This document shows, in pieces, positions 47,480-58,098 of a stretch of 64,000 nt of DNA (within the stretch, counting starts at the first letter, position 1; each line of letters starts with the position of its first letter). Made by a program: the position numbers and the translations under genes. The stretch is taken from the NCBI RefSeq assembly GCF_026013905.1, contig NZ_CP110257.1, forward strand, positions 682,001 through 746,000, read 5' to 3'. This DNA comes from Schlegelella aquatica (GTDB lineage Bacteria > Pseudomonadota > Gammaproteobacteria > Burkholderiales > Burkholderiaceae_C). The notes under the pieces were generated by a model. It had not been told where the DNA came from, did not search any database, and saw only the letters and a program-made list of their open reading frames with translations.

Positions 47480-48673
47480 ATGCCTATCGAGATGATCGAG
47501 GAATTCAACCTGGGCACCCAGATCAAGGTGATCGGGGTGGGTGGTGGCGGCGGCAACGCCGTGGACCACATGATCGCCCAGGGCGTGCAGGGGGTCGAGT
47601 TCATCTGCGCCAACACCGACGCGCAGGCGCTGAACCGCTCGATGGCTCACAAGCTCATCCAACTCGGCACCACCGGGCTGGGCGCGGGAGCGAAGCCCGA
47701 GGCGGGACGCGCGGCAGCCGAGGAGGCGGTGGACCGCATCCGTGAAGCCATCGACGGCGCGCACATGCTGTTCATCACGGCCGGCATGGGCGGCGGCACC
47801 GGCACGGGCGCCGCCCCGGTCATCGCGCGTGTCGCCAAGGACATGGGCATCCTGACGGTCGGTGTGGTGACCAAGCCGTTCGAGTTCGAAGGCGGCCGCC
47901 GCATGAAGCAGGCCGATGCCGGCGTGGCCGAGCTCGAGGCCAACGTCGATTCGCTGATCGTCGTGCTCAACGAGAAGCTGCTCGAAGTGCTGGGCGACGA
48001 CGTCACGCAGGACCAGGCTTTCGCGCAGGCCAACGACGTGCTGCGCAACGCCGTGGGCGGCATCAGCGACATCATCCACGTGCCGGGCCTCGTCAACGTC
48101 GACTTCGAGGACGTCAAGACGGTGATGAGCGAGCCGGGCAAGGCGATGATGGGCACGGCGGTGGCCTCCGGCCCGGACCGTGCCCTCAAGGCCGCCGAAG
48201 CGGCGGTGGCCTGCCCGCTGCTGGAAGGCATCGACCTCTCCGGCGCGCGCGGCGTGCTCGTGCTCATCGCGGCGGCCCGCAGCACCTTCAAGCTGGCCGA
48301 GAGCCGCAATGCGATGAACACCATCCGCCGCTACGCCGCCGACGACGCGCACGTGATCTACGGCACGGCCTACGACGACACCCTGGGCGACCAGATGCGC
48401 GTCACCGTCATCGCAACCGGTCTGACGGGCCAGGCCAAGCGCCAGCCGATCAGCGTGGTGCACTCGCAACCCGCGATGCGCACCGGCACCGACAACATGC
48501 CCATCCTGACGCAGACGGTCGGCGCCCCCTCGGCCCACGATTACAGCGGGCTGAACACGCCGAGCGTCTGGCGCTCCGGCCGCACGCAGGCGGCCGCCCG
48601 GGTGGACGCTCTGGCGAGCAACGGCATGGACGAGATCGAGATTCCGGCCTTCCTGCGCAAGCAAGCCGACTGA
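47480..48673 (+). CDS. ftsZ: Tubulin-like division protein FtsZ
   Basis: GTPase that forms the Z ring. The 397-residue protein contains KVIGVGGGGGNAVDHM, the tubulin signature GGGTGTGAAPV, the T7 catalytic loop NVDFEDVKTVM and, after a variable linker, the C-terminal anchor peptide EIEIPAFLRKQAD that binds FtsA. ATG 47480 has a perfect AAGGAGGT (47467-47474) five bases upstream, by far the strongest ribosome-binding site in the cluster, fitting the need for more FtsZ than its neighbours. Confidence 0.98.
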   Translation: MPIEMIEEFNLGTQIKVIGVGGGGGNAVDHMIAQGVQGVEFICANTDAQALNRSMAHKLIQLGTTGLGAGAKPEAGRAAAEEAVDRIREAIDGAHMLFITAGMGGGTGTGAAPVIARVAKDMGILTVGVVTKPFEFEGGRRMKQADAGVAELEANVDSLIVVLNEKLLEVLGDDVTQDQAFAQANDVLRNAVGGISDIIHVPGLVNVDFEDVKTVMSEPGKAMMGTAVASGPDRALKAAEAAVACPLLEGIDLSGARGVLVLIAAARSTFKLAESRNAMNTIRRYAADDAHVIYGTAYDDTLGDQMRVTVIATGLTGQAKRQPISVVHSQPAMRTGTDNMPILTQTVGAPSAHDYSGLNTPSVWRSGRTQAAARVDALASNGMDEIEIPAFLRKQAD

Positions 48674-48799
48674 GCGGCGCTCCCCCGGGCGGGTTCGCAC
48701 CGTCGGGGGTGACGTCGGGTGTGCTCGCTCCTCGGGTTGCGCGACCTCGGTTGCGCCCCTCGAGGGCAGGGTCTCGCCCCGCCTCATAGAATCGCGTGC

Positions 48800-49735
48800 A
48801 TGCTGCAACAACGCACCCTCAAGTCGCTGACCCGGGCGGTCGGTGTCGGCCTGCACAGCGGGCAGCGCGTGGAACTCACGCTGCGGCCCGCGGCGCCGGA
48901 CACCGGCATCGTCTTCCGGCGCGTCGACCTCCCGCAGCCGGTGGAGATCCCGGTGTCGGCCACGGCCGTGACCGACACGCGACTGGCCTCCACGCTCTCG
49001 GCGGGCGGCGACCCGGGTGCGCCCCGTGTGCACACCGTCGAGCACCTGATGTCCGCGTGCGCGGGCCTCGGGCTCGACAATTTGTACGTCGACATCACAG
49101 CGGACGAAGTCCCGATCCTGGACGGCTCTGCGGCCTCCTTCGTCTACCTCCTGCAGAGCGCCGGGATCGAGCTTCAGAACGCGCCGAAGCGCTTCGTGCG
49201 CATCACCCGTCCGGTGGAAGTGCGCGAAGGCGAGGGCGCGACGCTCAAGTGGGCGCGGCTCGAGCCGTACCACGGCTACAAGCTGTCCTTCGAGATCGAG
49301 TTCAATCACCCGGCGGTCGACCAGACCGGCCGCCAGGTGGTGTTCGACTTCGCCTCGGGCCGCTACAGCCGCGACATCGCCCGCGCCCGCACCTTCGGCT
49401 TCACGAAGGACGTCGAGATGATGCGCTCGCGCGGGCTGGGGCTCGGCGGCAGCATGGACAACGCGATCGTCGTGGACGACTACCGTGTGCTCAATGCGGA
49501 CGGCCTGCGCTATGACGACGAATTCGTCAAGCACAAGATCCTCGACGCGATCGGCGACCTCTACCTCATCGGCAAACCGCTGCTGGCCGCCTACAGCGCC
49601 TACCGGTCGGGCCACGCGCTCAACAACAAGCTGCTGCGCGCGGTGCTGGCCGATGCCAGCTGCTACGAGATCGTGAGCTTCGAGGACGAGAAGCGGGCGC
49701 CGCAGGGCTTTGCGCTGCCGGCCGTCGCCTGGTGA
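48800..49735 (+). CDS. lpxC: UDP-3-O-acyl-N-acetylglucosamine deacetylase LpxC
   Basis: Committed zinc-dependent step of lipid A synthesis. The 311-residue protein has [17 protein letters not shown], the zinc motif [50 protein letters not shown] with zinc ligands and the catalytic histidine in [11 protein letters not shown]. The usual position after ftsZ is kept. TAGAAT at 48787-48792 ends seven bases before the ATG and no ribosome-binding site is seen, so its mRNA may be leaderless. Confidence 0.97.
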   Translation: MLQQRTLKSLTRAVGVGLHSGQRVELTLRPAAPDTGIVFRRVDLPQPVEIPVSATAVTDTRLASTLSAGGDPGAPRVHTVEHLMSACAGLGLDNLYVDITADEVPILDGSAASFVYLLQSAGIELQNAPKRFVRITRPVEVREGEGATLKWARLEPYHGYKLSFEIEFNHPAVDQTGRQVVFDFASGRYSRDIARARTFGFTKDVEMMRSRGLGLGGSMDNAIVVDDYRVLNADGLRYDDEFVKHKILDAIGDLYLIGKPLLAAYSAYRSGHALNNKLLRAVLADASCYEIVSFEDEKRAPQGFALPAVAW

Positions 49736-49765
49736 GGCGCTGCGTCTGAGCAGCAAGGGGTTTCG

Positions 49766-50014
49766 ATGTTCCCCGTCGTCCGGGTCCTGATCTTCCTGCT
49801 CCTGGCCGCAGCCATCGTCTGTTTCGGCCTGTACCTCGTCACACGGCAGCCCCGCTACTTTCGCATCGGGGCCGTCATCGTCAAGTGGACGGTGATCGCC
49901 GGCCTCGTGTTCTTCGGCGTGCTGATCGTCGAGCGCCTCGTCGAAGGCCGCGGCCCGGCGGCCGCAGATGCACCCGGCGCGCCCGCCGTGCCGGCCAGCG
50001 GTGCCTCTTCCTGA
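49766..50014 (+). CDS. Small hypothetical membrane protein
   Basis: An 82-residue protein with two predicted helices (VLIFLLLAAAIVCFGLYLV; VKWTVIAGLVFFGVLIV) and an alanine/proline-rich tail. Similar two-helix proteins of unknown role are often encoded after lpxC in Burkholderiales. GCAAGGGG upstream of ATG 49766 could serve as a weak ribosome-binding site. Convergent with ruvC. Confidence 0.65.
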   Translation: MFPVVRVLIFLLLAAAIVCFGLYLVTRQPRYFRIGAVIVKWTVIAGLVFFGVLIVERLVEGRGPAAADAPGAPAVPASGASS

Positions 50015-50056
50015 GGCGCCTCGTGGGCCGGCGGTTCGCCGTTCTTGCTCGCGAGA

Positions 50057-50608
50057 TCAGTAGCTGCGACCGCCTTTCATCTGCCCGTGCGTGCGTCGAC
50101 CCGGACGCCCTCCGGCCTTGCCCACCGCCTCGAAGGTCCTGGCGGCGTGGGCATGACAGATGGCCAGCCCCAGCGCGTCGGCGGCGTCCTTGCCAGGCAG
50201 GCTGGGCAGGCGCAACAGGCGTGCGACCATCTCCTGGATCTGCTCCTTGCGCGCCAGCCCATGGCCGACGATGGCCTTCTTCATCTGCAAAGCCGTGTAC
50301 TCGTTGACCGGCAGCGCGCAGCTCACGAGGCCCGCCAGGGCAGCTCCTCGCGCCTGGCCCAGCAGGAGCGTCGATTGGGGGTTGACGTTGACGAACACGA
50401 TCTCGACCGAGGCGACCTGAGGCTGGTAGCGCTCGACCACCTCGCGCACACCCTCGTAGATGATCTTGAGCCGCCCGGGCAGGTCGCCCAGTGCCGCCTC
50501 GCGCGTCTTGATGGTGCCGCTGGCCACGTAGTGCAGGTGCGGGCCGTCCACGTCCACCAGGCCGAAGCCCGTGGTCTGCAGGCCGGGGTCGATGCCGAGG
50601 ACTCTCAT
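50057..50608 (-). CDS. ruvC: Holliday-junction endonuclease RuvC
   Basis: Resolves four-way junctions with RuvAB. The 183-residue protein has the catalytic acidic residues in [16 protein letters not shown] (Asp7), [10 protein letters not shown] (Glu), and the C-terminal [16 protein letters not shown]. The last 25 residues are basic and family-variable. ATG 50608 is the start. ruvAB are not adjacent here. A glycosyltransferase gene on the other strand separates it from purH. Confidence 0.96.
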   Translation of the reverse strand: MRVLGIDPGLQTTGFGLVDVDGPHLHYVASGTIKTREAALGDLPGRLKIIYEGVREVVERYQPQVASVEIVFVNVNPQSTLLLGQARGAALAGLVSCALPVNEYTALQMKKAIVGHGLARKEQIQEMVARLLRLPSLPGKDAADALGLAICHAHAARTFEAVGKAGGRPGRRTHGQMKGGRSY

Positions 50609-51105
50609 CGCTCGAAGCGCCGCCGCACGGCCTGAACGTACGCGAGTGCCGCGAAGCACGGCGCCGCCTTACGCCCGATCGAGCCGAGCCTACCCGTCAC
50701 GGTGCCGCCCTTCCGATCGCCGTACGCCACGCGCGCATCCTTCTTCAACGCCTTCTTCACCACCTGCCCCAGCGTGCCGGCCGCGCCATCCGCGCGATCC
50801 GGGCGATCACGAACGCTGTCGCTCCTGAGGGGCGTCCTCCCGCAGCAGGCTCCTTGCCCTGCGTCGGCCACACCGGCCAAGGCAAGACGAGCCGGTCGGG
50901 GCCGGACCACCAGCCGAGATGGTAACCGGCCGCCCGGTCGCACCCGCTGCGGCCTGGGTCCCGGGGACCTTTCCCGTGCCGGCATTACAAGCGCTACATC
51001 TTGAAGCGACTGCGCGCAGCAGTCCTTCGCCCGCTCACGAGAATCGACCTCGACATCGCGACGCGCGCGACCGCGCGACGCACAGCACTGAGGGGGAAGC
51101 CCGTG
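50609..51105. other. Noncoding region between ruvC and a glycosyltransferase
   Basis: About 500 bp without a convincing gene. A minus-strand open frame ends in TGA overlapping the ruvC ATG (50605-50608) and its last 45 codons (… KKALKKDARVAYGDRKGG …) are lysine-rich, but most of that frame is antisense to the glycosyltransferase. The plus strand can extend the glycosyltransferase frame to TTG 51001. No promoter is clear. Confidence 0.4.
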
Positions 51106-52155
51106 ATGCCGTCCAACCCCGTGACACTGCAGGTCAACCTGCATCCCTTCGATGCTCCGCACGCCGTCCATACGCTCGCGCATCACATCCGCGTATTCGG
51201 CGAGCAGGTGGACGAGATCCTGTTCACGCTCGACCTGCACCAGACACCCGCCAGCCGGTATCGCGCCGACGACTACGACACCCGGCTGCGTGACTTGAGG
51301 GCGCTGCTCGGCGAACTGCGCAGCCGCAGCGCGAAGGTGCGCGTCGTCGAAGTGCGGTACGACAAGGGCAACATCCGCGAGGTGGCGCGCACCTTTGTGG
51401 GCCGGGACTGGCTGCCCAAGAAGGCCTACAACGGCAGCCCCTTCCATGCCTACCTTTTCGGGCTGCGCGAGGCCACGCATGACTTCGTGCTGCACCTCGA
51501 CTCCGACATGATGTTCGGAGGAGGCTCCTCGAGCTGGGTTGCCGAGGCCGTGGAACACCTGCGACGCGACCCCCGCGTGCTGAGTTGCAGCCCTTATCCC
51601 GGACCGCCCCGCAGCGACGGGAGGCTGTTCAATGCGAGCGAATTGCGCCGGGTGAGCACCGACCCGCCGGCGCACGAGTTCTCCACACTCAGCACCCGCG
51701 TGTTCCTGCTCGACCGACGCAGGTTCGAGCGGGGAGAACTGCGCATCCCGTTGTGCCAGCCCAACCTGGCCGGACGGGCGACGGCGTTCATCAACTACAC
51801 CCCGCCCTACCTGGCGTTGGAAGACTGCATGACCGCCTTGATGAAGGATCAAGGTCTCGTGCGGCTGGACTTTCTGGGCTCGCCGCCGGGGCTGTGGTCG
51901 CTGCATCCGGTCTACCGCTCGGAGCGCTTCTATCGCGAGCTGCCGCGGCTCATCCAGCGCATCGAGGCGGGGGACGTGCCCGACGCGCAGCGGGGGCACT
52001 ACGACCTCAAGGAACCGTTCTTCGATTGGTCGGACGTACGAGCGCGCAGGACCGTGGTCGCGAGGATCGGACGCAGGCTGAACTGGGCCGCCGCCGGGCT
52101 GCGTCTGCGGCTGCACGCCCTCACTCGCAAGACCGATCCGGCTTCATCGCCCTGA
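51106..52155 (+). CDS. GT-A-like glycosyltransferase
   Basis: A 349-residue protein resembling family-2-type glycosyltransferases: TLQVNLHPFDAPHAVHTLAH at the start, VRVVEVRYDKGN, FVLHLDSDMMFGG with the metal-binding DxD (D132, D134), then a YLALEDCMTALMKDQG acceptor-side motif and an Arg-rich end. ATG 51106 has AGGGGGA eight bases upstream; TTG 51001 would add 35 arginine-rich residues without a ribosome-binding site. Alone on the plus strand between ruvC and purH (both minus), so it is probably an insertion. Substrates unknown. Confidence 0.75.
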   Translation: MPSNPVTLQVNLHPFDAPHAVHTLAHHIRVFGEQVDEILFTLDLHQTPASRYRADDYDTRLRDLRALLGELRSRSAKVRVVEVRYDKGNIREVARTFVGRDWLPKKAYNGSPFHAYLFGLREATHDFVLHLDSDMMFGGGSSSWVAEAVEHLRRDPRVLSCSPYPGPPRSDGRLFNASELRRVSTDPPAHEFSTLSTRVFLLDRRRFERGELRIPLCQPNLAGRATAFINYTPPYLALEDCMTALMKDQGLVRLDFLGSPPGLWSLHPVYRSERFYRELPRLIQRIEAGDVPDAQRGHYDLKEPFFDWSDVRARRTVVARIGRRLNWAAAGLRLRLHALTRKTDPASSP

Positions 52156-52204
52156 GCACCCGCGGCCCCGCACGGGAGGGGCCGCCACGGCGGCAGCCCC
52201 GGTC

Positions 52205-53773
52205 TCAATGGCGGAAGTGCCGCGTGCCGGTGAAGACCATCGCGATGCCGCGCTCGTTGGCGGCGGCGATCACCTCGTCGTCGCGCACGCTGCCGCCCGG
52301 CTGGATCACGCAGGTCGCCCCGGCATCGGCCACGACGTCGAGGCCGTCGCGGAAGGGGAAGAAGGCGTCGCTCGCCACGGCCGAGCCTTGCAACGACAGG
52401 CCCGCGTTGGCCGCCTTGATCGAGGCGATGCGGGCGGAGTCGATGCGGCTCATCTGGCCCGCGCCCACCCCCAGCGTCATGCCCCCCGCGCAGAAGACGA
52501 TGGCGTTGCTCTTGACGAACTTCGCCACCTTCCAGGCGAACAGCAGGTCCTGCATCTGCTCGGGCGTGGGCTGCTTGGCCGTCACCACGCGCAGCTCGTC
52601 GGCCGTGACGTTCTTCGCGTCGGCCGACTGCACGAGCACTCCGCCGCCCACGCGCTTGAGGTCGTAGGGGTTGGCATCGCGCGCGAGCGGCACTTCCAGC
52701 AATCGAACGTTCTGCTTGGCCTGGAAGACGGCCAGGGCGTCCGGCGTGTAAGCCGGCGCGATGATGACCTCGACGAACTGCTTGGCCACGAGCTCCGCCG
52801 CCGCGGCGTCGAGCGGCTGATTGAACGCGATGATCCCGCCGAAGGCCGAGGTCGAGTCGGTCTTGAAGGCCTTCGCGTAGGCCTCGGCGGCGCTCGCACC
52901 CACCGCAACGCCGCAGGGATTGGCGTGCTTGATGATCACGCAGGCCGGCGCGTCGAAGGTCTTCACGCATTCCCAGGCGGCGTCCGCATCGGCGATGTTG
53001 TTGTACGACAGCTCCTTGCCCTGCAGCTGACGGTAGTGGGCGAGGCTGCCGGGCACCGGTTCGGCATCGCGGTAGAAGGCGGCGCTTTGGTGCGGGTTCT
53101 CGCCGTAGCGCATGTCCTGCGCCTTGTGCAGTTGCAGGGTCAGCACCGAGGGGTACTCGCGGCGCTGGGGCACCTGGGCGGTGGCGAGCTCGGCGCCCTC
53201 CTCGAGCGAACTCAGGTAGTTCGCGATCATCCCGTCGTAGGCGGCGGTGTGCGCGAAGACCTTCCGGGCCAGCATGAACTTGGTGCTTCGCTCGATCCCG
53301 CCCGCCTTGAGTTCGGCCAGCACGCGCTCGTAGTCGGCGGGGTCGATCACGACGGCGACGTCCTGCCAGTTCTTCGCCGCGGCACGCAGCATCGCGGGGC
53401 CGCCGATGTCGATGTTCTCGATGGCGTCCTCCAGCGTGCAGTCGGGCCGTGCGGTGGCCTGCTTGAACGGATAGAGGTTGACGATCAGAAGGTCGATCGT
53501 GCCGATGCCGTGCGCGTTGAGCGCGGCCATGTGCTCCGGGAGGTCGCGGCGGGCGAGCAGGCCGCCGTGGATGCGTGGATGCAGCGTCTTGACGCGGCCA
53601 TCGAGCATTTCGGGAAAGCCCGTCACCTCCGACACCTCCGTCACCGGCAGGCCGCGGTCGGCCAGCAGGCGGGCGGTGCCCCCGGTGGACAGGAGCTTGA
53701 CGCCCAGCGCATGAAGCGCTTGAGCGAATTCGACGATGCCGGTCTTGTCGGAGACGGAGAGGAGGGCTTGCAT
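52205..53773 (-). CDS. purH: Bifunctional AICAR transformylase/IMP cyclohydrolase PurH
   Basis: Last two steps of purine synthesis. Residues 1 to about 190 are the MGS-like cyclohydrolase ([44 protein letters not shown]), and the remainder is the formyltransferase ([13 protein letters not shown] with the catalytic Lys-His; [38 protein letters not shown]). 522 residues, normal. Expressed after fis, 32 bp downstream of it. Ends FTGTRHFRH as in most bacteria. Confidence 0.97.
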   Translation of the reverse strand: MQALLSVSDKTGIVEFAQALHALGVKLLSTGGTARLLADRGLPVTEVSEVTGFPEMLDGRVKTLHPRIHGGLLARRDLPEHMAALNAHGIGTIDLLIVNLYPFKQATARPDCTLEDAIENIDIGGPAMLRAAAKNWQDVAVVIDPADYERVLAELKAGGIERSTKFMLARKVFAHTAAYDGMIANYLSSLEEGAELATAQVPQRREYPSVLTLQLHKAQDMRYGENPHQSAAFYRDAEPVPGSLAHYRQLQGKELSYNNIADADAAWECVKTFDAPACVIIKHANPCGVAVGASAAEAYAKAFKTDSTSAFGGIIAFNQPLDAAAAELVAKQFVEVIIAPAYTPDALAVFQAKQNVRLLEVPLARDANPYDLKRVGGGVLVQSADAKNVTADELRVVTAKQPTPEQMQDLLFAWKVAKFVKSNAIVFCAGGMTLGVGAGQMSRIDSARIASIKAANAGLSLQGSAVASDAFFPFRDGLDVVADAGATCVIQPGGSVRDDEVIAAANERGIAMVFTGTRHFRH

Positions 53774-53805
53774 GGCGAACTTTCAGGAAATGCCGGACAA
53801 AGGAT

Positions 53806-54042
53806 TCACTTCAGCAGCTTGTGGTCAAGCAGCTTGCGGCGCAGCGTGTTGCGGTTGATGCCGAGCCATTCCGCCGCGCGCGACTGATTGCCCTCGGCGT
53901 GCTGCATCACCACCTCGAGGAGCGGTTTCTCGACGATGCGCAGCAGCATCTCATACATCGAATGCGGCTCTTCGCCGCGCAGGTCCTTGAAGTAGCTCTC
54001 CAGGCTGCTGCGGATGCATTCTTCGATCTGCTTCTTGCTCAT
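53806..54042 (-). CDS. fis: DNA-binding protein Fis
   Basis: Nucleoid-associated factor for inversion, rRNA promoters and chromosome shape. A 78-residue, Fis-only protein; the C-terminal helix-turn-helix is GNQSRAAEWLGINRNTLRRK. Compared with enteric Fis (98 residues) the N-terminal arm that contacts invertases is shorter. It follows dusB, as in E. coli (dusB-fis), and precedes purH in the same direction. Confidence 0.94.
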   Translation of the reverse strand: MSKKQIEECIRSSLESYFKDLRGEEPHSMYEMLLRIVEKPLLEVVMQHAEGNQSRAAEWLGINRNTLRRKLLDHKLLK

Positions 54043-54112
54043 TCAGTACCCTCCGGTTGCTTGGCAACCACCTCTTCGCGCGAGCTGAACGCCGCCTTCG
54101 GGGCGGCGGCGT

Positions 54113-55156
54113 TCATGCTGCTTCTCTGTCCAGTGCTTCCGGGGCTCCGCCCGCAGGCGCGGCGGGCAGCCGCTCGTGGTGCTCGGCCAGTCGATCGAAA
54201 TACCGGACGACGGCGGCCAGCTGCGCCTGGCAGTCGTCCAAGCCGTTCATCTCGGCGCGGAAGGCCTCGCCGCCGGGCAGCCCGCGCACATACCAGCCGA
54301 TGTGCTTGCGTGCGGTGCGCACGCCGCTCCATTCGCCGTAGAGGTCGTAGTGGTCGTGCAGGTGCTCGACCAGCCAGTCGCGCACCTCCTGCGTGCGCGG
54401 CGGCTCCAGCAGCGTTCCCGTGGCCAGAAAGTGGCCGATCTCACGGAAGATCCAGGGTCGCCCCTGGGCTGCACGGCCGATCATCAGCGCATCGGCGCCG
54501 GTGTGGCGCAACACGAACGCGGCCTTCTGAGGCGAAGTGATGTCGCCGTTGGCCACCACGGGCACCCGCACCGCGGCCTTGACCGCGGCAATCGTGTCGT
54601 ACTCGGCATCGCCCCTGTAGCCTTGCTCGCGCGTGCGGCCGTGCACGGTGATCATCGCCACACCGGCCTGCTCGGCCCCACGGGCGATCGACACGGCGTT
54701 CTTGTGCTGCTGGCACCAGCCGGTGCGCATCTTCAGCGTCACCGGCACCCCGCGCGGCGCACACACCGTGACGACTGCCTCGACGATGCGCACGGCCAGG
54801 GCTTCGTCTTGCATCAAGGCCGAGCCCGCCCACTTGTTGCACACTTTCTTGGCGGGGCAGCCCATGTTGATGTCGATGATCTGTGCGCCGCGGTCGATGT
54901 TGTAGGCCGCGGCCTCGGCCATCATGATGGGTTCGGTGCCGGCAATCTGCACCGCGATGGGGGCGACTTCGCCGTCGTGGTTGGCGCGCCGGGATGTCTT
55001 CAGGCTGGTCCACAGCTCCTTGCGGGACGTCACCATCTCGCTCACCGCGTACCCGGCCCCGAGGCGCTTGCACAGCTTGCGGAACGGGCGGTCCGTGACA
55101 CCTGCCATCGGTGCGACGAAGAGCGGGTTCGGCAATTCGAAGGAACCGAGGCGCAT
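54113..55156 (-). CDS. dusB: tRNA-dihydrouridine synthase DusB
   Basis: FMN enzyme that reduces uridine 17 of tRNA. The 347-residue TIM-barrel protein has PLFVAPMAGVTDRPFRKL, IIDINMGCPAKKV, the catalytic cysteine in VCNKWAGSALMQ, VTVHGRTREQGYRG, VVANGDI and DALMIGRAAQGRPW. ATG 55156 is chosen because it gives MRLGSFELPNPLF, the family start; upstream codons are unlike it. First gene of dusB-fis-purH. Confidence 0.96.
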   Translation of the reverse strand: MRLGSFELPNPLFVAPMAGVTDRPFRKLCKRLGAGYAVSEMVTSRKELWTSLKTSRRANHDGEVAPIAVQIAGTEPIMMAEAAAYNIDRGAQIIDINMGCPAKKVCNKWAGSALMQDEALAVRIVEAVVTVCAPRGVPVTLKMRTGWCQQHKNAVSIARGAEQAGVAMITVHGRTREQGYRGDAEYDTIAAVKAAVRVPVVANGDITSPQKAAFVLRHTGADALMIGRAAQGRPWIFREIGHFLATGTLLEPPRTQEVRDWLVEHLHDHYDLYGEWSGVRTARKHIGWYVRGLPGGEAFRAEMNGLDDCQAQLAAVVRYFDRLAEHHERLPAAPAGGAPEALDREAA

Positions 55157-55260
55157 GGCGGGGCGGGGAGAGCGGACTGCTGAAAAAGGAGGCAGAGTAT
55201 AGCCGTTGGACCTTGCAGGGCGTGAAACCGCTCCCGGCCGGCCACGCATAATCGCGCGAG

Positions 55261-55743
55261 ATGGAAGCATGGTTGCAACGCTTGCTGGAGGTTCTGGCCC
55301 TGCCGGAGTACGGGCTGAGCACGCTGTTCGTCGTGGCCGCCGTCTCGGCCACCTTGCTGCCCATGGGGTCGGAGCCCGCGCTCTTCGGGCTCGTGAAGAT
55401 CAACCCCGAGCTGCTGTGGCCGGGCATCCTGGTCGCCACGGCCGGCAACACGGTGGGCGGTGCCATCACCTGGTGGATGGGCTATGGCGCCGAGCGGGCC
55501 TACGAGCACCTCACGCACCGCAAGGTGGAGCACCGGGTGCTCGGCTGGCTGGAGCGCTTCGGTCCCAAGGCGTGCCTGTTGTCGTGGCTGCCCGTGGTCG
55601 GCGATCCGCTGTGCGGCGTGGCCGGGTGGCTGCGTCTGTCGTTCTGGCCCTGTGTGGCCTACATGGCGATCGGCAAGTTCTTGCGCTACCTCGTCATGAC
55701 GCTGGCCTTGTTGTGGGCCTTCCCGGGGCAGGTGCATCCCTAG
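55261..55743 (+). CDS. YqaA-type (SNARE-associated/DedA superfamily) membrane protein
   Basis: A 160-residue membrane protein with four to five helices; the core reads [40 protein letters not shown] and [19 protein letters not shown]. This is the YqaA/DedA-like core thought to move lipids or protect membrane potential; no specific role can be assigned. CATAAT at 55247-55252 lies eight bases before the ATG with no ribosome-binding site. Its 3' end overlaps the slipin gene by 50 bp. Confidence 0.8.
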   Translation: MEAWLQRLLEVLALPEYGLSTLFVVAAVSATLLPMGSEPALFGLVKINPELLWPGILVATAGNTVGGAITWWMGYGAERAYEHLTHRKVEHRVLGWLERFGPKACLLSWLPVVGDPLCGVAGWLRLSFWPCVAYMAIGKFLRYLVMTLALLWAFPGQVHP

Positions 55744-56518
55744 AAGGCGGCGGCTCATCCCGGCGCCCGCCGGCGAGGCCCGCGAGCATGTCCACCGGCA
55801 GCGGGAAGACGATGATGTTGGACTTGTCGTGGGCGATGGAGGCCAGCGTCTGCAAGTAGCGCAGTTGCATGGCGCCGGCTTCGCGCGAAAGCATCTGGGC
55901 GGCCTGCATCAGCTTCTCCGAGGCCTGCAGCTCGCCTTCGGCATGGATGACCTTCGCGCGGCGCTCGCGTTCGGCCTCGGCCTGGCGGGCGATCGCGCGC
56001 ACCATCGACTCGTCGAGGTCCACGTGCTTGATCTCGACGTTGGCCACCTTGATGCCCCACGCGTCCGTTTGCGCATCGAGCACCTGCTGGATGTCGGCGT
56101 TGAGCCGTTCGCGCTCGGCCAGCATCTCATCGAGCTCGTGCTTGCCGAGCACGGCGCGCAGGGTCGTCTGGGCGAGCTGGCTCGTGGCGACCATGAAGTT
56201 CTCGACCTGGATGATGGCCTTCTGCGGGTCGACGACGCGGAAGTAGACGACCGCGTTGACCTGCACCGACACGTTGTCGCGCGAGATCACGTCCTGCTTC
56301 GGTACGTCCAGCACCACCGTGCGCAGGTCCACGCGGACCATCTGCTGGATGCCGGGAATCACCAGCACGAGACCCGGGCCTTTGACCTTCCAGAACCGCC
56401 CCAGCTGGAAGACGACGCCGCGCTCGTACTCGCGCAGGATGCGCAGTGCCGAGACCAGCAGCGCGATGAGCGCGATGACGAGGAAGCCGCCGAACCCGAA
56501 TCCGAAGTTGAGGATCAT
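55694..56518 (-). CDS. Slipin-type SPFH/prohibitin-domain protein
   Basis: A 274-residue membrane scaffold of the stomatin/slipin family. An N-terminal helix ([20 protein letters not shown]) is followed by the SPFH domain ([14 protein letters not shown] ... [20 protein letters not shown]) and a coiled region of [20 protein letters not shown]. Encoded in a four-base overlap after the NfeD gene, the usual pair, where slipin is the partner and possible substrate of the NfeD protease. Its 3' end overlaps the YqaA-like gene on the other strand. Confidence 0.93.
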   Translation of the reverse strand: MILNFGFGFGGFLVIALIALLVSALRILREYERGVVFQLGRFWKVKGPGLVLVIPGIQQMVRVDLRTVVLDVPKQDVISRDNVSVQVNAVVYFRVVDPQKAIIQVENFMVATSQLAQTTLRAVLGKHELDEMLAERERLNADIQQVLDAQTDAWGIKVANVEIKHVDLDESMVRAIARQAEAERERRAKVIHAEGELQASEKLMQAAQMLSREAGAMQLRYLQTLASIAHDKSNIIVFPLPVDMLAGLAGGRRDEPPPSRDAPAPGRPTTRPAS

Positions 56519-57945
56519 GAAGTTCTCTCCTCGAGTCCAGGGGGAGAGGCGCCGTCCACCGGTGCCACGCGCAGCACGAGGCCGCGGCGCTCGACGACGC
56601 GCACCCGCTGCCCGGGTGCAAGAGGAACGTCGCTCTCGATGCGCCAGCGCTCGCCTTCGATCAAGGCCCACTGCCCGGCGGGTTCGTCGGGCAAGACACG
56701 TGCGAGCGCCCCGGACAGCGCCTGGTCGCCGGTGACCACCGGGCGCCGGCGCGCGCGGGCCGCCATCGCCCCGATGCCCGCGATCACCAGCAGGCTCGTG
56801 GCCCCCAAGGCGACGATCAGCGGCAACGGGATGCCGAACCCAGGCGCCTCGGTGTCCATCAGGATCACCGCGCCGACCGTGAAGGCCACGACACCGCCGA
56901 TTCCCACGATGCCGAAGCTCGGACTGAAGGCTTCCGCGATCATGAAGGCCAGCCCCAGGAGGATCAGTGCGATGCCCGCATAGTTGACGGGCAGCAGTTG
57001 CAGGGCGTAGAGCGCGAGCAGCAGGCAGATCCCGCCGAGCACGCCCGGCACCCCCCATCCGGGATTGGAGAACTCGAAGAACAGGCCGTACACGCCGATC
57101 ATCATCAGGATCAGCGCGACGCTGGGATCGGTGATGACGGACAGCAGGCGCGCCCGCCAGTCCGGCTCGTCCTGCACTTGCTGCGCTCCCTCGGTCTGCA
57201 AGGCGCGGCGAACGCCACGGGCGTCCACCTCGCGTCCGTGCAATTGCTTGAGCAGCGCGGCTCGGTCGGCCGCCACCAGGTCGATGACTCCCATCGCCAG
57301 CGCCTCGGCGGCCGGCAGGCTCACCGACTCCCGCACGGCCCGTTCGGCCCATTCGACGTTGCGCCCCCGCATCTGGGCGAGGCCGCGCAGGTAGGCCACC
57401 GCGTCGTTGATCTGCTTGCGAGTCGATGCGTCGGCGGGCGCCCGCTCGTCGCGCCCGGGCGCAGCCGAGCCAGCCGGCTGAGGGGGCGCCGCTGCCGGAG
57501 GCGGGCTGCCTCCGATTTGCACCGGGGTGGCGGCCCCGAGGTTGGTGCCCGGTGCCATCGCGGCCACGTGGCTCGCGTAGAGAATGTACGTGCCGGCGCT
57601 CGCAGCGCGCGCACCGCTGGGAGCCACGTAGGCGGCCACGGGCACCGGCGAGGCGAGGATGGCCTTGATGATCTGCCGCATCGACTGGTCCAGGCCCCCG
57701 GGGGTGTCCATTTCGAGGATGACCAGTTCGCGCCCCGCGGCGCCCGCGCGTTCGATGGCCCGGCTGACGTAGGCCGCCGTGCCCGGGCCGATCGCCCCCT
57801 GGATCTGCACCACGCTGACCGTGGCCGCCGCCGCGGCCTGGGGCAGGGCGATGAGCAACAGCCACAGACCGGCCAGCAGGATCCTCCGCCAGCCTCGCGC
57901 GCCGGCGCCAGCCTGGGTGGAGAACCGTCGACGAGAAGCTCGCAT
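56515..57945 (-). CDS. Long-form NfeD membrane protein with ClpP-like serine protease domain
   Basis: A 476-residue protein. The signal peptide/helix ([20 protein letters not shown]) precedes a ClpP-type protease domain: [19 protein letters not shown] and [15 protein letters not shown], where S116 is the probable nucleophile; a lysine in [16 protein letters not shown] is the likely dyad partner. A proline/alanine-rich insert separates them. Four to five membrane helices follow, then an OB-fold NfeD domain ([20 protein letters not shown]). Coupled to the slipin gene; together they act in membrane quality control. Confidence 0.93.
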   Translation of the reverse strand: MRASRRRFSTQAGAGARGWRRILLAGLWLLLIALPQAAAAATVSVVQIQGAIGPGTAAYVSRAIERAGAAGRELVILEMDTPGGLDQSMRQIIKAILASPVPVAAYVAPSGARAASAGTYILYASHVAAMAPGTNLGAATPVQIGGSPPPAAAPPQPAGSAAPGRDERAPADASTRKQINDAVAYLRGLAQMRGRNVEWAERAVRESVSLPAAEALAMGVIDLVAADRAALLKQLHGREVDARGVRRALQTEGAQQVQDEPDWRARLLSVITDPSVALILMMIGVYGLFFEFSNPGWGVPGVLGGICLLLALYALQLLPVNYAGIALILLGLAFMIAEAFSPSFGIVGIGGVVAFTVGAVILMDTEAPGFGIPLPLIVALGATSLLVIAGIGAMAARARRRPVVTGDQALSGALARVLPDEPAGQWALIEGERWRIESDVPLAPGQRVRVVERRGLVLRVAPVDGASPPGLEERTS

Positions 57946-58098
57946 GCCGCCCCCCCGGGCAGCCGGTGCCCGGCGTCAGCAGCCATTACCGCATGGCCGG
58001 CGGCGGGCGTCCAGCCGCGCCGTCGCTGGCACCGAGGTTATTGCACGGCGTGCAGAGGGCGCGCGCACGCCGTGCCGGCAAGCCCGGGCAGGCTTGGG

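Noticed and set aside
50605..50830. Minus-strand frame ending with an ATGA overlap at ruvC, possibly a remnant gene
   Set aside because: The overlap is suggestive, but the frame has no recognisable domain and most of it is antisense to the glycosyltransferase.
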